NCBI GenBank assembly: GCA_021732025.1
Contig: JAKFVU010000029.1
Location: 20,251 to 84,250, forward strand
Direction of reading: 5' to 3'
Length of the DNA: 64,000 nucleotides
DNA from: Candidatus Obscuribacterales bacterium
GTDB lineage: Bacteria; Cyanobacteriota; Vampirovibrionia; Obscuribacterales; Obscuribacteraceae
A program made the translations under genes and the position numbers. This document shows positions 44,843 to 54,323 of the stretch, one piece after another. The number at the start of each line of letters is the position of its first letter. Position 1 is the first letter of the stretch. Under the pieces are notes generated by a model. It did no database searches. It was not told where the DNA came from and saw only the letters and a list, made by a program, of their open reading frames with translations.

Positions 44843-46579
44843 CTAAACTAAGCTGACACTAGGTGATGCTGGTGCTAACTGAGCTAACAAACTTTTTTCG
44901 AATTGATTTAGTTCCAGGGCTGCTCTTTGAGAATCCCAGTAGGAAAGGTTTTGAATGAGCATAGCTACTTTTGGTGCAGCTTCGAGGCACTGACCTTGGT
45001 GCACGAATCCGAGACGAATTCTTCTCGATAATATGTCTTCTAACGAGATTGCCATTTCATGGTTGAGAGCGTAAGGCACTTCTGCCATGATCGGCGGGAA
45101 GTCTGGACAAATGCGTTCACTGAGGGCGGGTGTTTGCTCGACTATTGCAATTACCTTGAGAGCATCTTTGCCGTAAGTGGCAATGAGGTGCTCGATTGTG
45201 GCTGGGTCTAATGAGAGCTTTCTTGCCTGAGCTGAAATTTGCGCTGTGGTGTTGAGGAAGTCGGTTTTATCACTCCAGCCACCAAGCATAATCTTGTCGG
45301 TTTTGCTGTGATTGAAGCCGTGATATTTGCTGTCTTGATTGACCAGCTGTTTTAAGGCCATATCAACCACATGGATGGCTAGCATTCGATAGTTAGTCAG
45401 TTTGCCGCCTATCAAACCAATTACACCAAAGGGGCCTTCGAAGAGTAAATGTTCGCGTGAGATGGTGGCAGTTTTTTCACTGTCTTTCGCATCTTTGTCA
45501 GCTTCTTGATTTTTGCTGCCGCCATCATGTTCTCCGCCCACAAGTGGCCTCAGCCCAGCCCATGTGGCGATTACATCAGAGCGGGTCAGTTGACCGTCAG
45601 GGCCGTTTTTACTGCCACCCTTGCGATACGAGTTGAGTATTCCTAAGAGATAGTCGACTTCTTCAGTCGTGGCCACCGGATTGTCTAGCGGGCCCTCATA
45701 ACCAATGTCGGTGGTGCCTACCATCAAGGCTTTTTGCCACGGCACAACGAAAACATAGCGGCCGTCGTTGGTGGGAAGAAATAGAGCGGTATTGGTTTCG
45801 AAGCAAGATAGAGGCAACATTATATGAGTGCCTTTAGCGGGTTGAACTTTGTTGCCCCAGGTGGGGTCTAGCTGCTTGAGCAATATGTCTGACCAGACAC
45901 CGGTAGCGTTTATGCAGGCGCGGCTGCGTATAACGAGTTCTTGGCCATTGAAGCGGTCACGGCAGACGATTGCTTCGATTCGTCCATCTTTTGTTTTAAA
46001 ATTGACTGCCTCAAGATAGTTGACTGCCAGCGCGCCGAATTCACAAGCTGACTTAATTACTTCCATTACCACTCTGCTGTCGTCGGTGATGCAGTCGTGA
46101 AAACGCAAACCACCTGAGACCAGCGATACATTGAGAGATGGAGCCAGGCTCATAGTCTCTTTGCGATTGAGCCGTTCGTGAGTGCGAACACCTCTAGCAT
46201 TGATTGAAAGTAGATCATATAGAGTCAAGCCTATGTCTGCCTTTAGGCCGAAGAACCTTTTGCCGGTAGTAATCGGCAGCATGAAGGAAAAGTCTCTCAC
46301 CATGTGTGGTGCTAGTGTTTCTAACAGGCCACGCTCCTGGCAGAGTTCGCGCGTCAGTCGAAATTGCAGTTGCTCCAGATACCGGAGGCCACCATGGATG
46401 AGCTTGGTAGTGCGACTTGAGGTACCGGAAGCGAAATCGTCTTTTTCGAGCAACAGAACCGATAAACCACGAGAGGCGGCATCTTGAGCAACTCCTGCTC
46501 CGACGATGCCGCCTCCGATGATTACAAGGTCAAATTCTCTCTCTGATGCGATTTCGAGTACTTGACTTCTATTCTTCAT
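44843..46579 (-). CDS. glpD: FAD-dependent glycerol-3-phosphate dehydrogenase
   Basis: Membrane-associated flavoenzyme that oxidises glycerol 3-phosphate to dihydroxyacetone phosphate and feeds electrons to quinones. At 578 residues it has normal length. The FAD-binding motif I-I-G-G-G-I-V-G-A-G is at about 20-29, followed by S-R-G-L-S-V-L-L-L-E-K-x-D-F-A-S-G-T-S and L-I-H-G-G-L-R-Y-L, all hallmark GlpD segments. Other family segments include G-T-H-I-M-L-P and G-T-T-D. It is the middle gene of a minus-strand run of three, 24 bp after the glycine-zipper gene. Confidence 0.93.
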   Translation of the reverse strand: MKNRSQVLEIASEREFDLVIIGGGIVGAGVAQDAASRGLSVLLLEKDDFASGTSSRTTKLIHGGLRYLEQLQFRLTRELCQERGLLETLAPHMVRDFSFMLPITTGKRFFGLKADIGLTLYDLLSINARGVRTHERLNRKETMSLAPSLNVSLVSGGLRFHDCITDDSRVVMEVIKSACEFGALAVNYLEAVNFKTKDGRIEAIVCRDRFNGQELVIRSRACINATGVWSDILLKQLDPTWGNKVQPAKGTHIMLPLSCFETNTALFLPTNDGRYVFVVPWQKALMVGTTDIGYEGPLDNPVATTEEVDYLLGILNSYRKGGSKNGPDGQLTRSDVIATWAGLRPLVGGEHDGGSKNQEADKDAKDSEKTATISREHLLFEGPFGVIGLIGGKLTNYRMLAIHVVDMALKQLVNQDSKYHGFNHSKTDKIMLGGWSDKTDFLNTTAQISAQARKLSLDPATIEHLIATYGKDALKVIAIVEQTPALSERICPDFPPIMAEVPYALNHEMAISLEDILSRRIRLGFVHQGQCLEAAPKVAMLIQNLSYWDSQRAALELNQFEKSLLAQLAPASPSVSLV

Positions 46580-46603
46580 AGTTCCTTTTAATTACTATTT
46601 GGT

Positions 46604-47080
46604 CTATTTGAGTTTGTCTCTGAAAAGACCAACTCCTAGACCTAGTGCTGCTCCAACTGCTGCGCCTTTGAGCGTAGTCTTGGCGCCGCCGCGGCCTCTA
46701 GTCGCTGCCATTGTAATACCTGTGGCAGCAGCTGTACCCGTTGCCATATCTCTCATGATCGGATGTTTAGCCATGGTTTTGTTGGCGTTGATAACACCAA
46801 CTGTAGCACCTGTGCCAGCTCCGATGGCAGCGCCTCTGACGAGGCCCTTGCCTGAAACAAGCCCAGTTACTGCACCCGCAGCTGTACCGACGCCAGCACC
46901 TATAGTGGCTTTGCGCACAGCTTCATGTTTTTGGAAAAACTGTTTCGTTTTGCTTGGTTGTGCCTTTGTCACAGATGCCGAGTAAGTTTGAGCTTGGGCT
47001 GGCAAAGTACCAAACACCATTGCTTGGCTTGTGATAAGGCCTAATATGGCCAATGTAGCTTTACGAATCTGCAGTTTCAT
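46604..47080 (-). CDS. Exported glycine-zipper protein
   Basis: A 158-residue protein with a signal peptide (A-I-L-G-L-I-T-S-Q-A-M-V-F, cleavage near A-Q-A-Q). Residues ~60-155 form alternating Gly/Ala hydrophobic segments of the G-x-x-x-G-x-x-x-G type (for example G-A-G-V-G-T-A-A-G-A-V-T-G-L), typical of glycine-zipper outer membrane or lipoprotein-like domains such as SlyB/YmgG. It may insert in the outer membrane or help envelope integrity. A similar zipper occurs in the protein at 52743-53978. Confidence 0.75.
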   Translation of the reverse strand: MKLQIRKATLAILGLITSQAMVFGTLPAQAQTYSASVTKAQPSKTKQFFQKHEAVRKATIGAGVGTAAGAVTGLVSGKGLVRGAAIGAGTGATVGVINANKTMAKHPIMRDMATGTAAATGITMAATRGRGGAKTTLKGAAVGAALGLGVGLFRDKLK

Positions 47081-47589
47081 CGTTTGCTCCTAACTTCTAG
47101 TGATAGGGAATTTCTTCCGTTCAAAGCTTCTAATAAATTAAATACTTCGCTTGTGTGATGGTGCGAGCTTAACGCTCGGTAACAAGAAGACTACCATTAA
47201 ATTTATTTTTTTCGATAGGCATAATCCTCAGTAAGCATCAGACTTTCGAGAAATTTTGCATTGCGAATATGCGCCGCATATCGCTGCTATGTCCGCTGTC
47301 TATTTGTGCTGTCTTGCCGCCAATCGTTTGAAAAAGTTATAGCCAATTGCTCTTCGGACGACGGCAAATTGGCTGATGTTCCCAATTAGCCTCGTCTCAC
47401 TATCACTCGGCAACCTTATTTTTTGCCCATCTGAGGTACAAAGCTGTTCATTTCACAGGCAAAAATTGCGCAAATTGACTATCCTACAGGTCGAGGTCTG
47501 AAGACGACTTTGAGCTGCGGCTCATTTCCGCTCAGTTTGAGACTTCATTAGGTCTGGTTGTACGTAGGAAATTTGAGAAAAATTTGCCA
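47081..47589. promoter_or_regulatory. Divergent intergenic region
   Basis: About 500 bp between the divergently read glycine-zipper and CHAT genes, which must hold promoters for both. A small inverted repeat AGCCAATT ... AATTGGCT lies near 47339-47376. No consensus promoter, riboswitch or small RNA could be named. Confidence 0.4.
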
Positions 47590-50583
47590 ATGAAAAAAGT
47601 TATTGCAGTTGCATGTACCGTGCTAGTTGCTGGCATCGAGTGTGGTGCCCCTCTGTCAGTGTCAGCCCAAGAGCGCAGCAATGCTGCTGGCTCAACGACA
47701 CAAGTGCGGCAGAATTCGAGCAGCCCGGCTGTGGTTAACCCCAATCCCAATTCGCAATTGGGAAACTTCTTTCCTGACAAGTCTAAGGGTGGCGAGACCA
47801 TCATTAAAGAGTTAGAGAAAATCTCAGAGATGGCCAAAACTCCGGAATCCATGGAGAAAATCCAAGAGTTGGAGAAGCGTGGTGAGAAATTCTTCGAACA
47901 GCATTTGATTAACCAGGCTTTGATCTCTTGGCAAGAAATGTACGGCATGAGTCTTGAGATGAAGTATGCAGAAGGTCAAGGCAAGGCATTGACCAACATG
48001 TGCCGCTGTTATGTCGAACAAGGCTCGTGGATCAAAGCTAAGTATTTGGGTGAGAATGCTGTTGAAGTACTCGCCAGTGTGCAAGATCAACAATCTCTTG
48101 CTAGAGCTAGAGTAGCGCTGGCGCAAGCTTACTTTGGTCTTGATAATCCAGTTTGGGCAACTCAACAGCTGGATGCAGCTCTCAAGGTCTTGACTACATC
48201 TGGTTTGAATAATCCTTCGGAAGCGGCTCGGGTGATGTATCTCTGCGCAAACCTTTGTTTGCAATTTGGAAAACCTAAAGAAGCCACAAGGTTTTTCCAA
48301 GAAGGCGCTACTTATAGTGTGCAGGCTGGTGATTTGCCTAAGGCCGTGCAGATAAGAATTGCCACTGTTACAAGCATGATTGAATTGGGTTGGTTTACCG
48401 CCGCTTTAGAAGAGGCTAATAAGCTCGTATCTTTAGCCCGGTCTAACCCTAAAGATGGTGTTATTTATCTAGTACCGGCATTGCAAACACTCGCCAATGC
48501 GCAGTATGCCGCTGATGAATTTTCCAGTGCTAGAAAAACATATGAGCAGGCCTACGCTTTGCTCCCTAAGGTTGATTCAAGAGCCGTATCTGATGTGGCA
48601 AGAGCCAATATGGATCAAGGCTACGCTTACTGCCTAATATCGACCGGTGACCTTGATCAAGCGCGCCAGTATTTACTTAAGGCATTGCCTGTATTCAAGG
48701 CCAAATCTGATGCATACAACCAAGCTCAAGCCAGTAACGCGTTGGGAGTGATTGAAGTGCTTGAAGGTCAAATGCCTAAGGGCATGGCCTATTTTATGCA
48801 AGCGATCGATTTTCAGGCAGTCATTCAGCCTAAAGCTCCGAAGTTGCATGCCACCATTTTGCAGAATATGGCTGGTACCGAGTATCGAACTGGGGCTTAT
48901 CGTGACGCCAAGAGCCACTTAGAAGGTGCCCTCAATATATTGGGCAACACTAAAGAACAACAGTTTAAAGGCAGACTCAATCAATGTTTGGCAGAAACAG
49001 CTTTTAAGGCATCTGATTTGACCAATGCCGAAAGCTATGTAACAAAATCAGTAGGCATTGCTGAGCGCATCAAGGATGATGGATGCTTGTGGCGCTCCTA
49101 CTTACTTAAAGCCAAGCTACAACTAGCAAGGCAGGAGATCGAGCCTGCTAAGGAATCACTCAAAAGTGCTATTTCATACTTCCGTTCACCGCAAGCCGGT
49201 GACTTCTCAACTGCTGACAGTTTAGGTTTCCCAACCAGTCGTGAAGACATGGGTGCCTCTCTAGTACAGCTTATGGCCAGTCAAGGTCTTACTGAACAAG
49301 CTCTATTGGCCGCTGAGCAGATGAAAGAAGAAAACTTCATCAGTGAATGGCTGCGGCGTGGGGGTCAGGTTAAACCTGAAGATCGTGACGTTTATCTTGA
49401 GCTTACAACTCAGCGTGCTCGCATTCACGCTGCTGAACTATCGGCAAGTCCCGATAAACTGGTGAAAGAATGGCAAAGTTGGATGGAGCGCTTCCGCTCT
49501 ATCGTTACATCTAATCGTTCGCTAGCTCGCTTGATTGCACCAGTACCTAACTCTCCTGCCGACATCATTTCTGCTGTACAGAAAACTAAGGCGACAGTTG
49601 TTGAGTATTTGGTTGGACCAGAGTCGACCATGGTATTTACAATCGATCCGCAAGGTCGCATTTCGTCTACAAACTTGCCTGTCAATAGAGCGAAGTTAAA
49701 GGACCAAGTAACCACGTTACTTGAGACTGGTACTAAGGGTAGTGCTGCAGAGGAAGGAAGTCAGGGAGAAAAACTCACCCTTCGTGCTCTCTACAATCAA
49801 CTATTGCCAGCTGCTGTAAGACAGTTCTTGCCCACAACTGCTGACCAGATGATTGTCTTCATTCCAGATGGCCCCCTGTATAACTTGCCGTTTGCCGCTT
49901 TAATTGATGAAAAAGGCAAGTTCTTCGTGGAAGGCCATTTGCTTTCAATGGCTTCATCTATGTCTGTGATTATGGATTGCCCGCCTGAGTACACTGCTGA
50001 TTTGAGTATGCTGGTGGCTTCAACCAACGCTAACAGTGGTGGGTCTGAGCAAGCTGAGACAGCCAAAATTACTTCAGCAGTTGGTGCCGAGCGTGTCACA
50101 ACCTTGACCGGTAGGGACGCAAGCTTGACCAATTTAGAAGAACAATCAAAAGGTAAGTCAGTGGTGCATTTCTCCGCTAAGATGCCGCTGATTGAAAACA
50201 ATCCCCTCAGATCTGTTCTGCCTATCTTTGGTGATAAAGACGATCAAGGTAGAAAAGTCACTGTCGATCGCTTATGTGGTACGCCGATGGCTGTCGACCT
50301 GATCGTTTGGAGCGCCAGCTCAGTAAATGCCAAAGATTCGCGCGGTAATGCTGTCAAGATCTTCAGCCGCGGTTTGAACTACGCTGGGGCTCGAAATGTA
50401 CTGATGAGCTTGTGGTGGCAACCAGATTCGCAACGAATTGATGAACTAGTTAGCGTTTTCAACGGAAAACAGGCCGGTTTAAACCCAGCCCAAGGTCTGC
50501 GTAAAGCACAGCTAGCGGCAATTTCGCGTGATCCATCGGTGAAGAGCTGGGCTGGCTTCCAGCTGCTTGGCCCTGGCTACTAA
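47590..50583 (+). CDS. Exported TPR protein with degenerate CHAT domain
   Basis: From ATG 47590 the product is 997 residues: signal peptide (V-A-C-T-V-L-V-A-G, cleavage near V-S-A-Q), then ~550 residues of TPR-like helical repeats, then a CHAT caspase-like domain of about 330 residues at the end. The CHAT fold is recognisable from I-V-F-I-P-D-G-P-L-Y-N-L-P-F-A-A-L and N-P-A-Q-G-L-R-K-A-Q. The usual H-x-A-T-H-G, whose His is catalytic, reads H-F-S-A-K-M, and the usual S-A-C reads W-S-A-S, so both catalytic His and Cys are lost. It is probably a non-proteolytic binding module. CHAT-TPR proteins are common in Cyanobacteria and relatives. Confidence 0.85.
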   Translation: MKKVIAVACTVLVAGIECGAPLSVSAQERSNAAGSTTQVRQNSSSPAVVNPNPNSQLGNFFPDKSKGGETIIKELEKISEMAKTPESMEKIQELEKRGEKFFEQHLINQALISWQEMYGMSLEMKYAEGQGKALTNMCRCYVEQGSWIKAKYLGENAVEVLASVQDQQSLARARVALAQAYFGLDNPVWATQQLDAALKVLTTSGLNNPSEAARVMYLCANLCLQFGKPKEATRFFQEGATYSVQAGDLPKAVQIRIATVTSMIELGWFTAALEEANKLVSLARSNPKDGVIYLVPALQTLANAQYAADEFSSARKTYEQAYALLPKVDSRAVSDVARANMDQGYAYCLISTGDLDQARQYLLKALPVFKAKSDAYNQAQASNALGVIEVLEGQMPKGMAYFMQAIDFQAVIQPKAPKLHATILQNMAGTEYRTGAYRDAKSHLEGALNILGNTKEQQFKGRLNQCLAETAFKASDLTNAESYVTKSVGIAERIKDDGCLWRSYLLKAKLQLARQEIEPAKESLKSAISYFRSPQAGDFSTADSLGFPTSREDMGASLVQLMASQGLTEQALLAAEQMKEENFISEWLRRGGQVKPEDRDVYLELTTQRARIHAAELSASPDKLVKEWQSWMERFRSIVTSNRSLARLIAPVPNSPADIISAVQKTKATVVEYLVGPESTMVFTIDPQGRISSTNLPVNRAKLKDQVTTLLETGTKGSAAEEGSQGEKLTLRALYNQLLPAAVRQFLPTTADQMIVFIPDGPLYNLPFAALIDEKGKFFVEGHLLSMASSMSVIMDCPPEYTADLSMLVASTNANSGGSEQAETAKITSAVGAERVTTLTGRDASLTNLEEQSKGKSVVHFSAKMPLIENNPLRSVLPIFGDKDDQGRKVTVDRLCGTPMAVDLIVWSASSVNAKDSRGNAVKIFSRGLNYAGARNVLMSLWWQPDSQRIDELVSVFNGKQAGLNPAQGLRKAQLAAISRDPSVKSWAGFQLLGPGY

Positions 50584-50727
50584 CTTTAAATGCAGCTATC
50601 TGCCCAATATTTGGCAGATTAAGTATTGAAGTCAAGCATGTATATATTCACCTATTAATTGTATAAATTTCTAACTTGGCATCATCTGCCGATAAATTTG
50701 TCGTTTGAAACTGAAGCAGGCTCGTAA

Positions 50728-52590
50728 ATGATTACTCAAAGTAAAAGCAACCGGTATCCTGAAAACTTAGACTTGACCACTATTACGCGCCGAATAATCC
50801 CTCGTGCACTTTCTTTATTGTTGAGTGTAGAGCTTGTCGCCTCTGGTCTAGTATTCTCGGCGGTGACTACTTCTTTGCCTGTGCGAGCCGCCGACCAAGA
50901 GATTAGTGAGAAGAGCGAGCAGCGCGAAAGTGTCGCTCCTTCGTGGAATGACAGTAAGTCCGATTCAATGTTCATCATCGAGTCTGACCCAGTCAAGAAG
51001 GCTCAGCCTAAGGACGAGCTTAAGGCCGAGCCAAAGCCTGAAGTAAAGGACGAGCTTAAGGCCGAGTCAAAGCCTGAAGTAAAGGCCGACCTCAAACCTG
51101 AAGTTAAGTCAGAAGAGAAAGCTGAATTAAAGCCTGAAGTTAAAATCGAAGCTAAATCTGAAGTTAACACAGATGCCAAAACAGATTCGAACGGTAAGGC
51201 TCTTGCTGAAGTTACTCCTGCCGCACCAGCTACTACTGTCACTACTGATAGTGCTGTAATTACTGGTGGCACTACTTCAACTACTTCAACTGCTCCTGCA
51301 TCTAATGCAGCGGCTGTAAGTGATGAAGCCTTGGTGATTGATTCTGATACTAAACCAGAAATTGATGCTTCCACTGCTTCGACATCCTCGACTTCTGCCG
51401 CCAATTCTGCAGCTGCTAATAGTGACAGCGAGAGTGCTAGTAAACCAGTCCAAGCTATTTCGGGTGGAGAATCTGCCCACGGATTAGAAGCTGGTAGTGT
51501 ACTTTCCCCTGATGGCAAGAATCTACTAGGTGACACTACCACTGAAGCGCCCAAGGTTGGCGGTGGCAGTGGTGCTCTATCAACAGTTGATTCGCTTTCA
51601 GCCGACATGTTGGTTGAACTTGGTGCCAGTGTAGTTGAGACCGGTGTCAACACACCTGATCAGATTGTCGCCAATGCTGATGGCCCAATTATTATCGATA
51701 ACGATGAAGTATCTGAAGTAGAAGAGACAATTCAGTACGAAAACTTACCGACCGATGAAGGTAAGACCCGCATTAAAACAGGTGCTAAGTTCCCAGTTGT
51801 TGTCACTTCGCAGATTTCTTCTAAGAACGCTCACAAGGGCGACGGTCTAGAAGCTCGTTTGAAGTTCGATCTAAAAATAGGCGATCGTCTCATCGCTAAA
51901 AAAGGCTCGGCTGTGCAAGGGCATATCAACTATGCCTTACCTGCTCGAAGTGTCATGCACTCTCTCGTCAGCTCAAACCGTTGGTACCGAAATTCTGGTT
52001 GCTTGGGTGTCGAGTTTGATGAAATTGTCACTGAAAAAGGTGAGCACCTTCCCTTGGTTGCTGCTCCGGCCAAAGCTGCATTGTTCATCAAGAATAAGGC
52101 TGAAGGCCGCGTTCTCGGTGTCAACCACCTCGGTCAAGTAGCTGGTCCTTGGGAGCAACAACTTAAATATAAGGCTGTTCGTATCGGACTGAATGCCGCC
52201 ATGGCTCCGGTAGGTGTATTTAGCTTTGGCGCCATGCCAGTGGCTCTTGGTCTAATGGGCGCTGCTAATCCATCATTTGCATTCATGAAACCGGTGGGTA
52301 CAAACGTTCGTCACCGTCGCATTAAGGGCTTTGCTTGGGGCTTCCTCTCTGGCGTCCCTGGAAGCTGGCTAATTGAAGATACCGTGGTCAAAGGCAACGA
52401 GGCCATAATTAAACCAGGTGATGAGTTCTTAGTTGAGTTCAAGCAAGAGTTCACCGGCGAACCAGCCAGCGAAGCGCAAATGCTGCCAAATGCTAACGCT
52501 AAGGTGCATGGTGACGTTAAGACTTCGAAGAAGAAAACTAAATCTGACTCTAAGCCAGCTGACTCTAAGCCAGCTGACTCCAAAGATTAG
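50728..52590 (+). CDS. Exported protein with Lys/Pro/Glu repeats and envelope domain
   Basis: Product of 620 residues. A long N-terminal signal region (hydrophobic L-S-L-L-L-S-V-E-L-V-A-S-G-L-V-F near 30-45) leads to a charged segment of repeated x-L-K-P-E-V-K units (~95-150), then a Ser/Thr/Ala-rich linker to ~330. The C-terminal ~240 residues are a folded domain: K-G-D-G-L-E-A-R-L ... G-D-R-L-I-A-K-K-G-S-A-V-Q-G-H-I. This pattern also occurs in the convergent gene at 52743-53978. The tail ends in D-S-K-P-A repeats. It may span or coat the envelope; the function is unknown. Confidence 0.7.
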   Translation: MITQSKSNRYPENLDLTTITRRIIPRALSLLLSVELVASGLVFSAVTTSLPVRAADQEISEKSEQRESVAPSWNDSKSDSMFIIESDPVKKAQPKDELKAEPKPEVKDELKAESKPEVKADLKPEVKSEEKAELKPEVKIEAKSEVNTDAKTDSNGKALAEVTPAAPATTVTTDSAVITGGTTSTTSTAPASNAAAVSDEALVIDSDTKPEIDASTASTSSTSAANSAAANSDSESASKPVQAISGGESAHGLEAGSVLSPDGKNLLGDTTTEAPKVGGGSGALSTVDSLSADMLVELGASVVETGVNTPDQIVANADGPIIIDNDEVSEVEETIQYENLPTDEGKTRIKTGAKFPVVVTSQISSKNAHKGDGLEARLKFDLKIGDRLIAKKGSAVQGHINYALPARSVMHSLVSSNRWYRNSGCLGVEFDEIVTEKGEHLPLVAAPAKAALFIKNKAEGRVLGVNHLGQVAGPWEQQLKYKAVRIGLNAAMAPVGVFSFGAMPVALGLMGAANPSFAFMKPVGTNVRHRRIKGFAWGFLSGVPGSWLIEDTVVKGNEAIIKPGDEFLVEFKQEFTGEPASEAQMLPNANAKVHGDVKTSKKKTKSDSKPADSKPADSKD

Positions 52591-52654
52591 CGACAAGTAG
52601 TGACAGTTAGCTCTCCAGGCCAGGCAAAGTGCTGGTGAGGTAAGCTACTGAAAT

Positions 52655-52706
52655 AGAGAAACAAAAGAGAGAAGGAGGGGCGACCCTCCTTCTCTTTTGT
52701 TTCTCT
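52655..52706. terminator. Strong bidirectional terminator
   Basis: Long inverted repeat with ~23-bp arms, from AGAGAAACAAAAGAGAG at 52655 to TCTTTTGTTTCTCT ending at 52706, loop of 4 and one 2-base bulge. It separates two convergent genes and can stop transcription from both sides. Confidence 0.85.
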
Positions 52707-52742
52707 TGCACTTAGTGTTTAAGCTGTGGGCCCCCTTTCAGC

Positions 52743-53978
52743 TTAGTAGGGGTTTTGTTGAGCTCCTGCTCCAGCAATGGTCACAGGTGAATCAAGTTGC
52801 AATTGCATTGCGGTGCCAGCAGGAATGAGGACGTCTTTACCTTTTCTCAGAAGCACACTTTGGGCAACGCCAACTGTGCCACCGATAGCAGTACCAGACC
52901 AGGCGCCTTTACCAACACCACGTCCACCGCCAGCAATCGCTCCTACAGCTGTACCGAGGGCTGCACCGGTACCGGCTCCGATACCACCGCGAATGGCTGC
53001 TTGACCAAGTTTGGTCTTCCAGGTTTCGCCTTTGATTGTGGTGTCATCTGTACCAGAACCTGTGTATTTACCGATTCCACCAATCAAGTGAGCTGAAATA
53101 GGAGTTTCGGTACCATCAGGTGTTCTCAACTTGTTGAACTTGATATCGAGGCTGCCAGCGCGGCCCAAGTATGTACCACCCTTAGCATCGGTTATGGTGC
53201 CGGTGATGGTAGAGCCAGCTGGAATTGTCGAATCACCTAACATCACGGTTTGGCTTACTGAAGCCTGAATCAAGTCACCTGCTCTAGCTACTTGTGTGGC
53301 AATACCGCTGCTGAGCGAGATTGGAATTACGAGTCCGGCTGGAGCGTAAGTAATTCTTGCTTGTCTGTAGCCGCCTTGAGGTTGTCCATAAGGCGCTTGT
53401 TGTTGGTAGGGAGCTTGTGGTTGTTGATATGGTGTTTGGGCTTGATAGGTATTTGGTTGACCATAACCTTGTTGTGGTTGTTGGTAGGCTGGTTGTTGTT
53501 GTGGCATCGGAGCACTAGTAGCAGCAGGGGCAGAGGCGAAGTAATCGCCCGATAGTTGGCCGACATAGCTCTGAATGCTGGCTTGGTCTCTCAGTGACTC
53601 ACGAAGAGAATCGGCCCATTTCTTAGCTAACAAAGCTGGAGTGCTACCTGCAGTTTTAGCACTAGCACCATCTACGGTGACAACTTGGTAGCCGCCTAAG
53701 GTGATAACAGGAACGCCTTTGACATAGGTGATATTGACAGATGATGGACCTCTGTCTTTTGCAGCCACCAGAGCGTTATCCAAATTTTGTTGCACTGCTG
53801 CTGCTCGTTTGTCAGCAGTTAGTCCGCCGGCAGCAGGTACTGAGAAAATTGCTTGACCAGCAACGTGGACGTCATTGTCAGCTGCCATGGCTGCAAGTGG
53901 AGTGAGTGCTATCGATTGACTTAGCAGAAGTGCACCCGCCAAAATCGACCGTTTGATGGAATAAGATTTGGATGTCAT
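52743..53978 (-). CDS. Exported protein with Gln/Pro-rich linker and glycine zipper
   Basis: ATG 53978 with AAGG upstream gives 411 residues; a further upstream start would spoil the signal peptide (L-L-L-S-Q-S-I-A-L-T-P-L, cleavage near A-M-A-A-D). Residues ~35-150 form a soluble domain, followed by a linker of repeated Q-Q-P-Q/Y-Q-Q units (~155-210). The third part carries G-D-L-I-Q-A-S-V-S-Q-T-V ... I-P-A-G-S-T-I-T-G-T-I, a domain shared with the neighbour at 50728, and then a glycine zipper. The protein ends in a short polar tail. It likely sits in the envelope; no known function. Confidence 0.75.
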   Translation of the reverse strand: MTSKSYSIKRSILAGALLLSQSIALTPLAAMAADNDVHVAGQAIFSVPAAGGLTADKRAAAVQQNLDNALVAAKDRGPSSVNITYVKGVPVITLGGYQVVTVDGASAKTAGSTPALLAKKWADSLRESLRDQASIQSYVGQLSGDYFASAPAATSAPMPQQQPAYQQPQQGYGQPNTYQAQTPYQQPQAPYQQQAPYGQPQGGYRQARITYAPAGLVIPISLSSGIATQVARAGDLIQASVSQTVMLGDSTIPAGSTITGTITDAKGGTYLGRAGSLDIKFNKLRTPDGTETPISAHLIGGIGKYTGSGTDDTTIKGETWKTKLGQAAIRGGIGAGTGAALGTAVGAIAGGGRGVGKGAWSGTAIGGTVGVAQSVLLRKGKDVLIPAGTAMQLQLDSPVTIAGAGAQQNPY

Positions 53979-54323
53979 CTTTTTGTACCTTAGATTTGTA
54001 CAGCCTCTGCTGGACTGAATTAGTATAATAATGAGATTCAATCAATCTCTTTCAATTGATCTCTCAATGGTCGGTTTTCTTTATCAGTTTCTGTAGCATC
54101 AGTGCAGTGTCACAGACCATGTTGTTTAAGACTATAGAATTTTAGCAATGTTCCCCGTAGAGTTTCTGAGACGTACTTCAGGCCCTCTTTGCAAGACTTG
54201 AAATAGTGCAACAATGGGATATTGAGCAAATATTGCAATCGAAGCAGTAGATGCAATTTGGTTCCATAATATATAGAATCGACTTTCAAGACCTCTTTTC
54301 AGTTCGCCTTTAGGGTTCCAGCA

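Noticed and set aside
46599..46985. Plus-strand Ala/Pro-rich open frame of 128 codons
   Set aside because: It is antisense to the glycine-zipper gene; the composition follows from its Gly/Ala codons.
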